The translations under genes and the position numbers were made by a program. Source: Haloplanus rubicundus (GTDB lineage: Archaea; Halobacteriota; Halobacteria; Halobacteriales; Haloferacaceae). From it: DNA of 64,000 bases. Position 1 is the first letter of the stretch. Every line of letters begins with the position of its first letter. The stretch is from contig NZ_CP031148.1 of NCBI RefSeq assembly GCF_003342675.1, forward strand, positions 2,170,001 to 2,234,000, written 5' to 3'. The notes below the pieces were generated by a model. The model was given only the letters and a program-made list of their open reading frames with translations. It had not been told where the DNA came from and searched no databases. Below are positions 34,262 to 42,263 of this stretch, piece after piece.

Positions 34262-34600
34262 ATGAACAATCCCGACCAGTACGAACACTTCGCGCCGATG
34301 AACGCCGACGTTTCGGACGGTATTTACCGCGTCTTCGGACGTGACGAGGAGGCTGTAACCCTCCTGCACGTCGCGGACGCCGACGAACGACGTCCCCACA
34401 CTGGCGAGGTCGTGACCGTTCCGATTGACGAGTTCACCGGATTCACTCCCGCTGAGAATCCCGACGGGAATCGGCCAGTCGGAGAGATCCTCACATCGAA
34501 TTTGGAGATGGGATACTGGTCGATTCGAGTCTTCATACAGCAACTCGCTTCGAACCCGCTTCCGACTTCTCGGCAGCTTCGGTCTCGCATACGTCGGTAG
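34262..34600 (+). CDS. Soluble acidic hypothetical protein
   Basis: 112 residues, ATG 34262. Beta-rich: GIYRVFGRDEEAVTLLHVADADERRPHTGEVVTV followed by a helix and LTSNLEMGYWSIRVFIQQL. Y-R-V-x-G..V-T-L-L-x-V x-D..R-x-x-T-G-E-V-x-x-V is a common haloarchaeal hypothetical-protein pattern of unknown role. Divergent from 33701-34240. Confidence 0.65.
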   Translation: MNNPDQYEHFAPMNADVSDGIYRVFGRDEEAVTLLHVADADERRPHTGEVVTVPIDEFTGFTPAENPDGNRPVGEILTSNLEMGYWSIRVFIQQLASNPLPTSRQLRSRIRR

Positions 34601-34676
34601 CGGTCGGTTGCGGTAGCACGTCTCGAGACACGTTCAACCTGACTTATTTCACGTTTCGGTAGCATCACTCACGCAT

Positions 34677-35072
34677 ATGCCCTCCACAAGCTTCGGATCC
34701 AGAGTGACGAATTGGGCAACGAGCCAACGAAACCTCACGACCTTCGTCTCGATATTCGCCGCATTTCCACTGTCGTACGCGTTCCAATCAATAGTCTCCG
34801 AGAGTGCATCAGCGGGGAGCTTCCTCCTGTTGGTCACGCTCGCGGTCGGTGTGCCGACAGCCTACGACGAGTACTGGCCCCAGTACGACCAGATGTGGAA
34901 AGCAATCAGCTGGATACTCCTCGCCTGTGTCGTCGTCACCATCGAGTTCATTGGTCTCTACATCGTCGGGACTGAGTACATCAATCTCACACCGCTCTAC
35001 GCCTCATCCGGGGCGTTTCTCGTCACAGACCTCGGAAATCTTGCCTGGCTCTCCTTCCGTCAACGGACGTAG
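34677..35072 (+). CDS. Membrane protein of unknown function
   Basis: 131 residues, ATG 34677. Four helices (about residues 20-40, 45-60, 74-97, 106-125) with GVPTAYDEYWPQYDQMWKAISW in the middle. No family known. Confidence 0.6.
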   Translation: MPSTSFGSRVTNWATSQRNLTTFVSIFAAFPLSYAFQSIVSESASAGSFLLLVTLAVGVPTAYDEYWPQYDQMWKAISWILLACVVVTIEFIGLYIVGTEYINLTPLYASSGAFLVTDLGNLAWLSFRQRT

Positions 35073-35119
35073 CAGTCTCTCCGGAGGTATTTGTCCGGGA
35101 CTCGTCTCACTAGAAACCG

Positions 35120-35308
35120 ATGCCAGGGCGCACCTCGTCGTCGAACATTCTCCAGTATGTCGGAGTCATTGCCGCAATCGTTGGTGTGATCGGATACGTC
35201 GTATCCGGCTGGCAATTCGGGGAAATTGACAGCACGATAGCGTTCGCTCTCGGGGTCATCTGTGTCAGTATCGCTGAGTGCTGGGAGCTCTATCGACGAG
35301 TAGCCTGA
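35120..35308 (+). CDS. Small two-helix membrane protein
   Basis: 62 residues, ATG 35120 (MPGRTSSSNILQYVGVIAA). Two helices (about residues 10-30 and 40-55). It starts 47 bases after 34677-35072 and may be in the same transcript. Unknown function. Confidence 0.55.
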   Translation: MPGRTSSSNILQYVGVIAAIVGVIGYVVSGWQFGEIDSTIAFALGVICVSIAECWELYRRVA

Positions 35309-35440
35309 GACCACCTTGGTTAACGACCCCGCTCTGACGCTCGCTGCGCTCGCGCTTGAGGAAGAGGATTCCGTGCTACCGCATCAGTTGGAAAATCCCG
35401 TGCTGTCTCACTCGTTGCTGTCTCAATTAGATGGCAACAG

Positions 35441-36340
35441 TCATTCGACGATAATTGCTCCTTTCTGTCCGAGTGCTCTGTGGGGTTGACAGGCGTAGCG
35501 ATACGTTCCGGACTGCTCGAATGTGTGCTGGAAGTGGACACCGGATTCGTGGGTCACCTGCCCGGAGTGGATGTCGGCGTTCAGGAACACCACGTTGTGC
35601 CCCCCGCCGCTGCCAGTCCACTTCCACTCGACCGTCGTGCCCGTCGAGATCTTCAGGACTGGCGGGTCGAAGGCCAAGTGACCCCTGTTACCTCGTGACC
35701 CGACGGTGACTCTCGCCACGTCGGAACCGGTTCGATCGACCACCGTGCCGTCGAAGTTACTACTGTCGACGACCCACATATCGACGGTCTGATTCCCCGT
35801 CGACGGAGGCTCTCTAACGATCACGGCGCCACGCATTCCCTCCTCCCGGTGCGGTTCCGAGACGAACGGGTACGTTCCCGGTTCCTCGAAGATGTAGTGA
35901 TAGGCCGTACCCGGTTGGGCGTTCGGTCGGCCGCTGTCGAACGTACCATCAAGCGCGACGACATTGTGGAGGCCGCCGTGACCAGTCCAGTCCCAAGTCA
36001 CGTTCGTCATGGGAGCGACTTCGATCACTGGGGGATCGAACGATAACCCGTCCTCAACGGGGTGGCCGACGTCGATCGTCGGTTGCTCGCCAGGCCCGTA
36101 TCGAGGCGTCTCTTCCCGGTACCCGTTGGCATTCGTCAGCCAGTCGTCGGTCGACTCGGGTGGCGTCAGAGTAGCCTCTGTGGCAGTCGTTGCCGTTTTT
36201 TCAGGGGTGTTCGGACTTGTCGGCGATGTGGTACTGGGAGCGTTCGTGCTACGGTTGGTCGTACTACAACCGGCTATCGCCACGATGCCAGCGAGAGCGG
36301 TACTGCGGAGGACTCGTCTGCGGGTCGGGGACCGTTGCAT
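35441..36340 (-). CDS. Double-domain halocyanin-like lipoprotein with complementary copper-site losses
   Basis: 299 residues, ATG 36340. Tat lipoprotein leader TRRRVLRSTALAGIVAIAGC, a Thr/Pro-rich linker, then two plastocyanin/halocyanin domains (about residues 90-177 and 190-299). Type-1 copper needs His, Cys, His and usually Met. Domain 1 has GLHNVV and FVSEPHREEGM: both His and the Met remain but Ser replaces Cys. Domain 2 has GGHNVV and ACQPHRALGQ: Cys and both His remain but Gln replaces Met, as in stellacyanin-type sites. So only domain 2 should bind copper as a type-1 electron carrier. Anchored outside the membrane. Confidence 0.85.
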   Translation of the reverse strand: MQRSPTRRRVLRSTALAGIVAIAGCSTTNRSTNAPSTTSPTSPNTPEKTATTATEATLTPPESTDDWLTNANGYREETPRYGPGEQPTIDVGHPVEDGLSFDPPVIEVAPMTNVTWDWTGHGGLHNVVALDGTFDSGRPNAQPGTAYHYIFEEPGTYPFVSEPHREEGMRGAVIVREPPSTGNQTVDMWVVDSSNFDGTVVDRTGSDVARVTVGSRGNRGHLAFDPPVLKISTGTTVEWKWTGSGGGHNVVFLNADIHSGQVTHESGVHFQHTFEQSGTYRYACQPHRALGQKGAIIVE

Positions 36341-36802
36341 TGCAGTTCGAAGGTCGAGATATTGTCAAACCAACGCCACTGATGCTTCCTCAGCGTTGGG
36401 AGTGTCCCCACATCTACATATGTTCGGTACGTGTAATTTCACGGTTCGAGTGGTACGGGAGAGTGCTGCCGACCCATCGCTGCGTTACCCGACTGCCGGG
36501 GGGATTCACTGACGAATCAGGCCAAGCCGAACGTTTAGATAGCGACCGAGGAGAATTTCGATTGCGAGATTGGACCACCGGGGCGACGACAAGGAGGGAG
36601 AGATAAACCGATTATCGCCGTTCTCCAGTCGGTATCAATCCCGAGGGCCACATACGGCGTCGTTCTCGAAGGCAGGGGAAAGTAGTCTGGAATCGGAACC
36701 TGAGGGATTCGGAGAATCACTGTGGATTCATAGACGAGATCGGTCTCTTCTCGGCCACAGGGAGGTCCAAACGGTTAATTGGGCGCCGAAACCACGTCAG
36801 CT
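36341..36802. other. Intergenic region between halocyanin and cupin genes
   Basis: About 460 bases. It must carry the divergent promoters of both genes. No gene or window repeat was recognised. Confidence 0.4.
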
Positions 36803-37192
36803 ATGGGCTATCACGTCGTCGACCCGTCGACGATCGAACCGTTTCCCGACCGTGAGGCCGAACCGCGATCGATCAGCCAAGCGGCTGGCCTGCCAAAACG
36901 CGACGCCAAACTCGGTCTCCGGACGTACACCGCCGCTCCGGGCGAGCAACTCCCGGCGATGTACCACTACCACGACGAGCAGGTCGAGGCGTTTTTCGTC
37001 GTCGAGGGGACGCTCCACGTCGAGACGCCGGAGGGAGAACTCACCGTTCCGGAAGAGCAGGTCTTCCTCGTCGAGTCGGGGAACCCCCACCGCGCGTTCA
37101 ACCCCTCGGACGCCGACGCTCCCGTCCGGGTTCTCGCTATCGGCGCGCCGTCGGTCGAGGATCACCATCCCTACGAACCCGACGGCGACTGA
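36803..37192 (+). CDS. Cupin-domain protein
   Basis: 129 residues from ATG 36803 (MGYHVVDPSTIEPFPD). Single cupin barrel: motif 1 MYHYHDEQVEAFFVVEGTLHVET (His, His, Glu ligands in H-Y-H-x(4)-E, with G-x-L-H) and motif 2 FLVESGNPHRAFNP (His). A small metal-binding beta-barrel; haloarchaeal single-domain cupins of this form have no defined substrate. It is followed by the family A palindrome. Confidence 0.8.
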   Translation: MGYHVVDPSTIEPFPDREAEPRSISQAAGLPKRDAKLGLRTYTAAPGEQLPAMYHYHDEQVEAFFVVEGTLHVETPEGELTVPEEQVFLVESGNPHRAFNPSDADAPVRVLAIGAPSVEDHHPYEPDGD

Positions 37193-37210
37193 TACGGGTT
37201 ATCGGAAGTC

Positions 37211-37290
37211 ATACTGTCGGCTGTAAGTCAATTAAGATATTCGCCACCCCGGGGTGGCGAATATCTTGAAACAGTTACAGCCGACAGTAT
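37211..37290. repeat. Long intergenic palindrome, family A copy 2
   Basis: 80 bp, nearly perfectly symmetric: outer arms ATACTGTCGGCTGTAA / TTACAGCCGACAGTAT, inner arms AAGATATTCGCCACCCC / GGGGTGGCGAATATCTT, with only short asymmetric bulges (gtcaatt and gaaacag). Just after it (37294-37306) comes ACCGGTGGTTCGC, which is one arm of copy 1. Confidence 0.8.
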
Positions 37291-37426
37291 CAGTACCGGT
37301 GGTTCGCTGGACTGCTCGACGTTCGTGTCCGTGACTGCTACCGAATCCAACTGAGCGACGGCTCGTGTAATCGATTCACACACCCACGGTATCGTTAATG
37401 AAACTCCCAGCGCAGTTCGAGCCGTG

Positions 37427-37672
37427 ATGAGCCGTCTGGAACTATACGACAGGAAGGACTGTCCGTATTCGCAGAAGGTGCGGGACAAACTCGAGGAACT
37501 GGGCGTCGACTACGACGAGACGGTGGTGCCGGACAAACACACTGACCGCAATGAGGTTCACGAACGCACCGGACAGCGAGGCGTTCCGGTGCTGTTCGAT
37601 CCGTCGCTCGACGACGGCTGGCTCGCCGACAGCGACGCCATCGTGACCCACCTCGAACGCACCTACGGCTGA
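37427..37672 (+). CDS. Glutaredoxin-like protein, monothiol-type
   Basis: 81 residues from ATG 37427 (an in-frame GTG lies one codon upstream). Thioredoxin-fold glutathione-S-transferase N-terminal/glutaredoxin domain with active-site CPYS (DCPYSQKVRDKLEELGVDYD), cis-Pro segment RGVPVLFDP and end DSDAIVTHLERTYG. The CPYS site has a single Cys. It is a paralogue of 45716-45961, which has CPYC. The chemotaxis transducer starts 1 base after its stop, so both are co-transcribed, an unusual pairing. Confidence 0.85.
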   Translation: MSRLELYDRKDCPYSQKVRDKLEELGVDYDETVVPDKHTDRNEVHERTGQRGVPVLFDPSLDDGWLADSDAIVTHLERTYG

Positions 37673-37673
37673 T

Positions 37674-38906
37674 ATGAGTTCCACGACTCGTTCCGAACTC
37701 GATCGTTCGGGGCTGTCGACGCTCGTTCCCGACGATCCGGAGCAACGGCAGGCGTTCGTCACCGAGGTACTGTCCGGAGAACTACAGGACGAGAGTCGCG
37801 TCTCTGAAGCTCTCCTCGACTCCGCCGTGACCCAGTATCTCACGTCGGTTCTTGCCGACGGGGCCGACCGAACGCGACGGGAGTTCGCCCAGTACTGTGT
37901 CGAACGCGACGTCCGACCCGAGACCCTCTCGAAGCTACTGGTGGCGATACAGTCTCAGTTGATCGAACGCGCGGAACGACTACCGTCGGTCGACTCGGTC
38001 GAGCTTCGGCGACTCACGAGCCGCGACATCGCTGCGATCAGTGCGGCGTGTGCCGAGGCGAGCAAAGCCGGGTCGGATCGCGAAGGGGCCGCAGTGATCG
38101 ACGAGGTTCACTCGCAGGTGGCGGACGTAACCGACCGATCCGCGGAAATCGCCTCCCTCACGGAACAGCAGGCGTCGAACGTGAACGACCTGAGTGGAGA
38201 GGTCGGAGACATCAGCGCGGCCGTCGAGGAGATCGCCGCCTCCGTGGACGAAATCGACACCCAGAGCGACGACGCGGCCGCCCTCGCCGAGGAGGGCTGT
38301 ACCAGAGCGAGCGAACTCAGCGAACGGATCGAGGAGATTCATACGCGAGCGACGGGCGTTCGCGAGGCCGTGGGGACGCTCGCCGATCACACCGAGGACA
38401 TCGGCGAGTTCGTGGATACGATCGACGACATCGCGGATCAGACGAACCTGCTGGCGCTCAACGCCTCGATCGAAGCGGCACGCGTCGACGAGGGCGAGGG
38501 ATTCGCCGTCGTCGCGGACGAAGTCAAATCACTCGCCGAGGAGAGCCAGGACGAAGCTGCACGCATCCGATCGTTGGTCGAGACGATCGACGGCGCCGTC
38601 GAGCAGGTCGTCGACGACATCGAGAGCGTCCACGAACAGACCGAAGCCGGGCGTGAGGAGGCGGCTCGAGCCGTCGAGACGTTCGAGGCGATCGACGAGG
38701 TCAACGGCCAGCTGTCGGAGAGTATGGCGGACGTGGCGACGGCGACGGATCAGCAGGCCCGAAGCACCGAGGAACTCGCCATGATGGCCGACGAGGCCAA
38801 TCGGAAGACGGAGATGATACTCGACGAAGTCGAGGGGATCGACGACAGCAATCGCGAGCTACTGGACCTGCTCGAATCCTCGGCCGACGGACCGGCCGAC
38901 GACTGA
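37674..38906 (+). CDS. Soluble methyl-accepting chemotaxis transducer
   Basis: 410 residues, ATG 37674. No membrane helix. Residues 1-140 are an all-helical sensor region (EVLSGELQDESRVSEALLDSAVTQYL..ERDVRPETLSKLLVAIQSQLIERAERLP), perhaps a degenerate globin-like sensor without an obvious haem His. The rest is the coiled-coil signalling domain with hairpin tip DTIDDIADQTNLLALNASIEAARVDEGEGFAVVADEV, which contacts CheA/CheW. Glu/Gln-rich adaptation sites flank it. It is a cytoplasmic Htr-type transducer; the glutaredoxin-like neighbour hints at a redox cue (inference). Confidence 0.88.
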   Translation: MSSTTRSELDRSGLSTLVPDDPEQRQAFVTEVLSGELQDESRVSEALLDSAVTQYLTSVLADGADRTRREFAQYCVERDVRPETLSKLLVAIQSQLIERAERLPSVDSVELRRLTSRDIAAISAACAEASKAGSDREGAAVIDEVHSQVADVTDRSAEIASLTEQQASNVNDLSGEVGDISAAVEEIAASVDEIDTQSDDAAALAEEGCTRASELSERIEEIHTRATGVREAVGTLADHTEDIGEFVDTIDDIADQTNLLALNASIEAARVDEGEGFAVVADEVKSLAEESQDEAARIRSLVETIDGAVEQVVDDIESVHEQTEAGREEAARAVETFEAIDEVNGQLSESMADVATATDQQARSTEELAMMADEANRKTEMILDEVEGIDDSNRELLDLLESSADGPADD

Positions 38907-39013
38907 CACTGCCGATATTGTAACTCAGTCTCGAACGAGCAACGTTCGTTGTCCGTCCGTTGCACAGCCGAGGTGTGGTTATACGGCTTCGTGGAGTGGG
39001 TACGGGTGAACAC

Positions 39014-39877
39014 ATGTCCACCGACGAATTCGACCTCCGTGAACCGGAGTTAACCGCTGCCGACTTGCTCGTCCTCGACGACGACCACTTCGTACCAGAG
39101 ACGGTCGCCATCGTCACCGGCGCGGCCTCGGGTATCGGTCGTGCCACGGCGGTCGCGCTCGCGGCGAACGGCCTCACCGTCGTCGGCGCCGACATCGACG
39201 AGGACGGCCTCGACGGCACCCTCGATCTCGCCGACGACGTGGATGCCACCGGCACCGTCCACCCCATCCCGACCGACCTCACGGACGACGACGCGGTCGA
39301 GGCGATGGTCGACGCCGCAGCCGAAGCGGGCGAACTACGGTACGTCGCCAACGTGGCCGGGATGCAACACATCGCTTCCATCCCCGACTTCCCGATGGAG
39401 AAGTACGACCTCCTGCTCGATATCATGCTCCGCGCGCCGTTTCTCACTGCGAAGCTCGCGATGCCGCACATCCGGGCGACCGACGATGGGGTCGGCGCCA
39501 TCGGCAACATGTCCTCCGTCCACGGTCACTACGCGACGCAAGACAAACCCGGGTATATCACGGCGAAACACGGGCTGACCGGTCTGACACGCGCTATCGC
39601 CGCGGAGGGTGAGGGAATCTTGCGGGGCTTCTCGGTCAGCGTCGGCTACGTGTTGACGCCGCTGATGGTGAACCAGATCGAGGACACGGCCGAAGAGCGG
39701 GGTATCTCCGAGCAGGAGGTCGTCGAGGACGTGATGCTCGGCCAGGCACGGACGAAGGAGATGATGACGGCCGCCGAGGTGGCGAATCTCTTCGTCTTCG
39801 GCTTCTCCAGCCACGGCAAACACCTCAACGGCGGCGACATGCTCCACGACGGCGGATACACCACCACCTATGAGTGA
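39014..39877 (+). CDS. 3-hydroxybutyrate-dehydrogenase-like SDR oxidoreductase
   Basis: 287 residues from ATG 39014 (MSTDEFDLREPE). SDR Rossmann fold: VAIVTGAASGIGRATAVALA (TGxxxGIG), NVAG, MSSVHGHYATQDKPGYITAKHGLTGLTRAIA with catalytic Ser, Tyr and Lys. S-V-H-G-H..K-x-x-Y-x-x-A-K-H-G is the signature of D-3-hydroxybutyrate dehydrogenases. It would oxidise 3-hydroxybutyrate to acetoacetate with NAD. It overlaps the patatin gene by 8 bases, and that pairing supports a role in polyhydroxybutyrate breakdown, as described for bdhA/phaZh1 of Haloferax mediterranei. Confidence 0.82.
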   Translation: MSTDEFDLREPELTAADLLVLDDDHFVPETVAIVTGAASGIGRATAVALAANGLTVVGADIDEDGLDGTLDLADDVDATGTVHPIPTDLTDDDAVEAMVDAAAEAGELRYVANVAGMQHIASIPDFPMEKYDLLLDIMLRAPFLTAKLAMPHIRATDDGVGAIGNMSSVHGHYATQDKPGYITAKHGLTGLTRAIAAEGEGILRGFSVSVGYVLTPLMVNQIEDTAEERGISEQEVVEDVMLGQARTKEMMTAAEVANLFVFGFSSHGKHLNGGDMLHDGGYTTTYE

Positions 39878-40835
39878 CGACGGGCCGACGAACGTCGCCA
39901 TCGCCTGTCAGGGCGGTGGAAGTCACACGGCGTTCACCGCCGGCGTGCTGAAGGAACTGCTCCGCGAGTGGGACGACGAGTACGAACTGGTCGGAATCAG
40001 CGGCACCTCGGGCGGGGCGTTCAACGCCCTGGCGACGTGGTACGGACTCGTCACCGCCGACGCGGAGCGGTCGATCGACCTTCTCGACGCGATCTGGGGT
40101 GATCTGTCGGCGTCCGACCTCTCGGACCAGTTCATGAACGAGTTCGTCGTCGGCCTGTCGCGGCTCGCGAGCGCCGGCGTCCCGATGTTCGAGGTCAGCC
40201 CGTACGACGTTCCCGGCGCTGAAGTGGGCAAAGACGCGATCCGGGAGACGCTCGAACGCCACATCGACTTCGAGGAGATTCCAGATCTGTGTCGGCGTGA
40301 CGTGCCCGAACTCGTCGTCGGCACGGTCAACATCAACGCCGGTACGTTCGAGACGTTCACCAACGAGGACGTGACGCCGGAGGCCGTCCTCGCCTCCGCC
40401 GCTGTGCCGAATCTGTTCGAGGCCGTCAAGATCAACGGCCACTATCACTGGGATGGACTCTTCTCGCAGAACCCACCTATCGACGACCTGATGGCCGTCG
40501 AAGCGTCTCGCAAACCGGACGAGTTGTGGGTGATACAGATCAACCCGCAGGTGCGCGAGGGCGAACCGTCCTCGCTCGAGGAGATCGCCGACCGCCGCAA
40601 CGAACTCTCGGGAAACATCTCGTTGAACCAGGAGCTTCGGGTGATCGAGCGGGTGAACGACTGGGTCGAGCAGGGATACCTGCCCGAGAGCGAGTTCACG
40701 AAGACGACCGTCCGTCGAATCGAGATGGGCGAGACGTACCACTGTTCGACCAAAGTCGACCGGCGGCCGTCGTTCATCCGGGAGTTGATGGAACTGGGTG
40801 AACAGCGGGCGGCCGAGTTCAGGGAGCGGCGGTGA
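39870..40835 (+). CDS. Patatin-like hydrolase, probable PHB depolymerase
   Basis: 321 residues, ATG 39870. Patatin fold: anion hole QGGGSHTAFTAGVLKELL, nucleophile motif GISGTSGGAFNAL (GxSxG), and catalytic Asp in HWDGLFSQNPP (D-G motif). Ser-Asp dyad intact. The C-terminus is helical. Patatins hydrolyse acyl esters; the overlap with the 3-hydroxybutyrate dehydrogenase gene suggests a granule-bound polyhydroxyalkanoate depolymerase rather than a phospholipase. No pha synthase gene is in the window. Confidence 0.82.
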   Translation: MSDDGPTNVAIACQGGGSHTAFTAGVLKELLREWDDEYELVGISGTSGGAFNALATWYGLVTADAERSIDLLDAIWGDLSASDLSDQFMNEFVVGLSRLASAGVPMFEVSPYDVPGAEVGKDAIRETLERHIDFEEIPDLCRRDVPELVVGTVNINAGTFETFTNEDVTPEAVLASAAVPNLFEAVKINGHYHWDGLFSQNPPIDDLMAVEASRKPDELWVIQINPQVREGEPSSLEEIADRRNELSGNISLNQELRVIERVNDWVEQGYLPESEFTKTTVRRIEMGETYHCSTKVDRRPSFIRELMELGEQRAAEFRERR

Positions 40836-40841
40836 TCGCCG

Positions 40842-41306
40842 ATGGAACGGTCCGCCCCCGTCCGCGTCGTGGTCTGGATGCGAGATGCACCACCGCCGCC
40901 GGACGATCCCCGTTCGAGGGTTCTCGACCGGCTCCGTGAACTGGAAGCCGACGGCGCCGTCGACGACGTGTCGGTTCGCGTGTGGGGGCAGTACGTCGAT
41001 CCGCCCGCCGACACTCCCGCGGACGAGGAGGGGCCGATTCAGGCTCGAATCGCCGAGTTCGAGTCGTGGGGCGACCGCGAAGGCCACTCCCTCGAACCGG
41101 CCTTCGGGCAGTGTGAACGGTCGACGATGGTCTCGGCGGAGCGACGCGAGGTGATTCGCCTCCCGCTCCAGTGTCTGGCGGTCTACGCCGGCGATCGACT
41201 CGTCGCGGTGTTCCCGTGTTCGACGGGGAGCGGGACGGAGACGGTGGCGGATTGTGTCAGGCGCCTCGAAGCGGGAGACGTGGTCGACGCTCCGGATATG
41301 GACTGA
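40842..41306 (+). CDS. Haloarchaeal HTH-domain protein
   Basis: 154 residues, ATG 40842. The pattern VLDRLRELEADGAVDDVSVRVWGQYV..RIAEFESWGDREGHSLEPAFGQCE..EVIRLPLQCLAVYAGDRLVAVFPCSTGSGTETVADCVRRLEAG matches a common haloarchaeal family annotated as HTH domain-containing. It starts 6 bases after the patatin stop, so it could regulate or modulate the PHB pair. Role unknown. Confidence 0.65.
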   Translation: MERSAPVRVVVWMRDAPPPPDDPRSRVLDRLRELEADGAVDDVSVRVWGQYVDPPADTPADEEGPIQARIAEFESWGDREGHSLEPAFGQCERSTMVSAERREVIRLPLQCLAVYAGDRLVAVFPCSTGSGTETVADCVRRLEAGDVVDAPDMD

Positions 41307-41317
41307 TCGAGCCGAGT

Positions 41318-42205
41318 CTATGGCACGAGGATAACGCGACCCGTTGTGAGGCCGACGACGGCCAAGTAGAACACGGTCCCGAGCGCCGCGTTCGTCGCGA
41401 CGACGACGTCGGGATCGCGGCGTGGAAGCGCGTGCCGGACGAGCGGGATGTCGGCGAGTTCGGGGCGGGTCAACACGTGGTTCGTGCCCACGCCGAAGAC
41501 GGCAACAGCGAGAGGGCCGAACAAGAGGCTGTTTACCAGCCGGAACAGCCACCGCGTGGTCTCGGCGTCGAGCGCGAACGTCGCGACCGGACCGAGTATC
41601 GTCGCCGGCGACGGTAACGGCGGTGCGACCACAGCCCCATAATTCGCGTAGAGAAACAGCGCACTGCCGAGAACGAGTGTGAGGAGTTTCGCTTCACTCG
41701 CTCGACGACCTCGGAGCGGACGTGGGACGAGGAACACACCGACCGTGAAGACGGCGTTCACCCCGATCCACGGCCCGAGATTCTGGAGAGCGAGCGGGAG
41801 TCCCGTCGCGAGGACGCCCAGACTGAACCAGTCCAGACTCAGCGGCTGGAAACTCGGACACGATCCGTCGAGAATCTGGGCTCGGTGACCCGGATGGAGG
41901 AGGTGGAGACACGTTCGAACGAGGAGGAACGTCGGAACGAGGAGGACGTACGCGAGTAGCCGCAGCTGCAGGCCTGCGGGCGTCGCGACGGCCCCGATGG
42001 CGATGGCGGTAGAGAAGTCGATCACACCGTTGACGAACCAGAACGTGAGCAGTGACGGGGCGAACAGACACCCGTTCAGGAGCGTCGCGAGATAGCCCGT
42101 CGAGTAGGAGAATTCCTGGGTGAACAGCTCGCCGAGTGCGCCTCGGAGGGTCGTTCCGTGACGGATCGTCGACCCGAGTCGCTCGCGGATCACGGAGAAA
42201 CGCAT
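41318..42205 (-). CDS. Membrane protein of unknown function
   Basis: 295 residues, ATG 42205. About seven helices, with a long loop RTCLHLLHPGHRAQILDGSCPSFQP after the second pair. The C-terminal part has FGVGTNHVLTRPELADIPLVRHALPRRDPD. A Yip1-like fold is possible but no diagnostic motif is seen. Convergent with 40842-41306. Confidence 0.6.
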   Translation of the reverse strand: MRFSVIRERLGSTIRHGTTLRGALGELFTQEFSYSTGYLATLLNGCLFAPSLLTFWFVNGVIDFSTAIAIGAVATPAGLQLRLLAYVLLVPTFLLVRTCLHLLHPGHRAQILDGSCPSFQPLSLDWFSLGVLATGLPLALQNLGPWIGVNAVFTVGVFLVPRPLRGRRASEAKLLTLVLGSALFLYANYGAVVAPPLPSPATILGPVATFALDAETTRWLFRLVNSLLFGPLAVAVFGVGTNHVLTRPELADIPLVRHALPRRDPDVVVATNAALGTVFYLAVVGLTTGRVILVP

Positions 42206-42263
42206 CCCTCTCGGATACGGGTGACTGCGGCATCACTCACCGATTCGTGCTGACTGGCGACGA

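Noticed and set aside
39825-41552. A minus-strand open frame of 575 codons across the SDR-patatin-HTH genes
   Set aside because: It runs through three clear plus-strand genes and has no recognisable motif; shadow of G+C bias.
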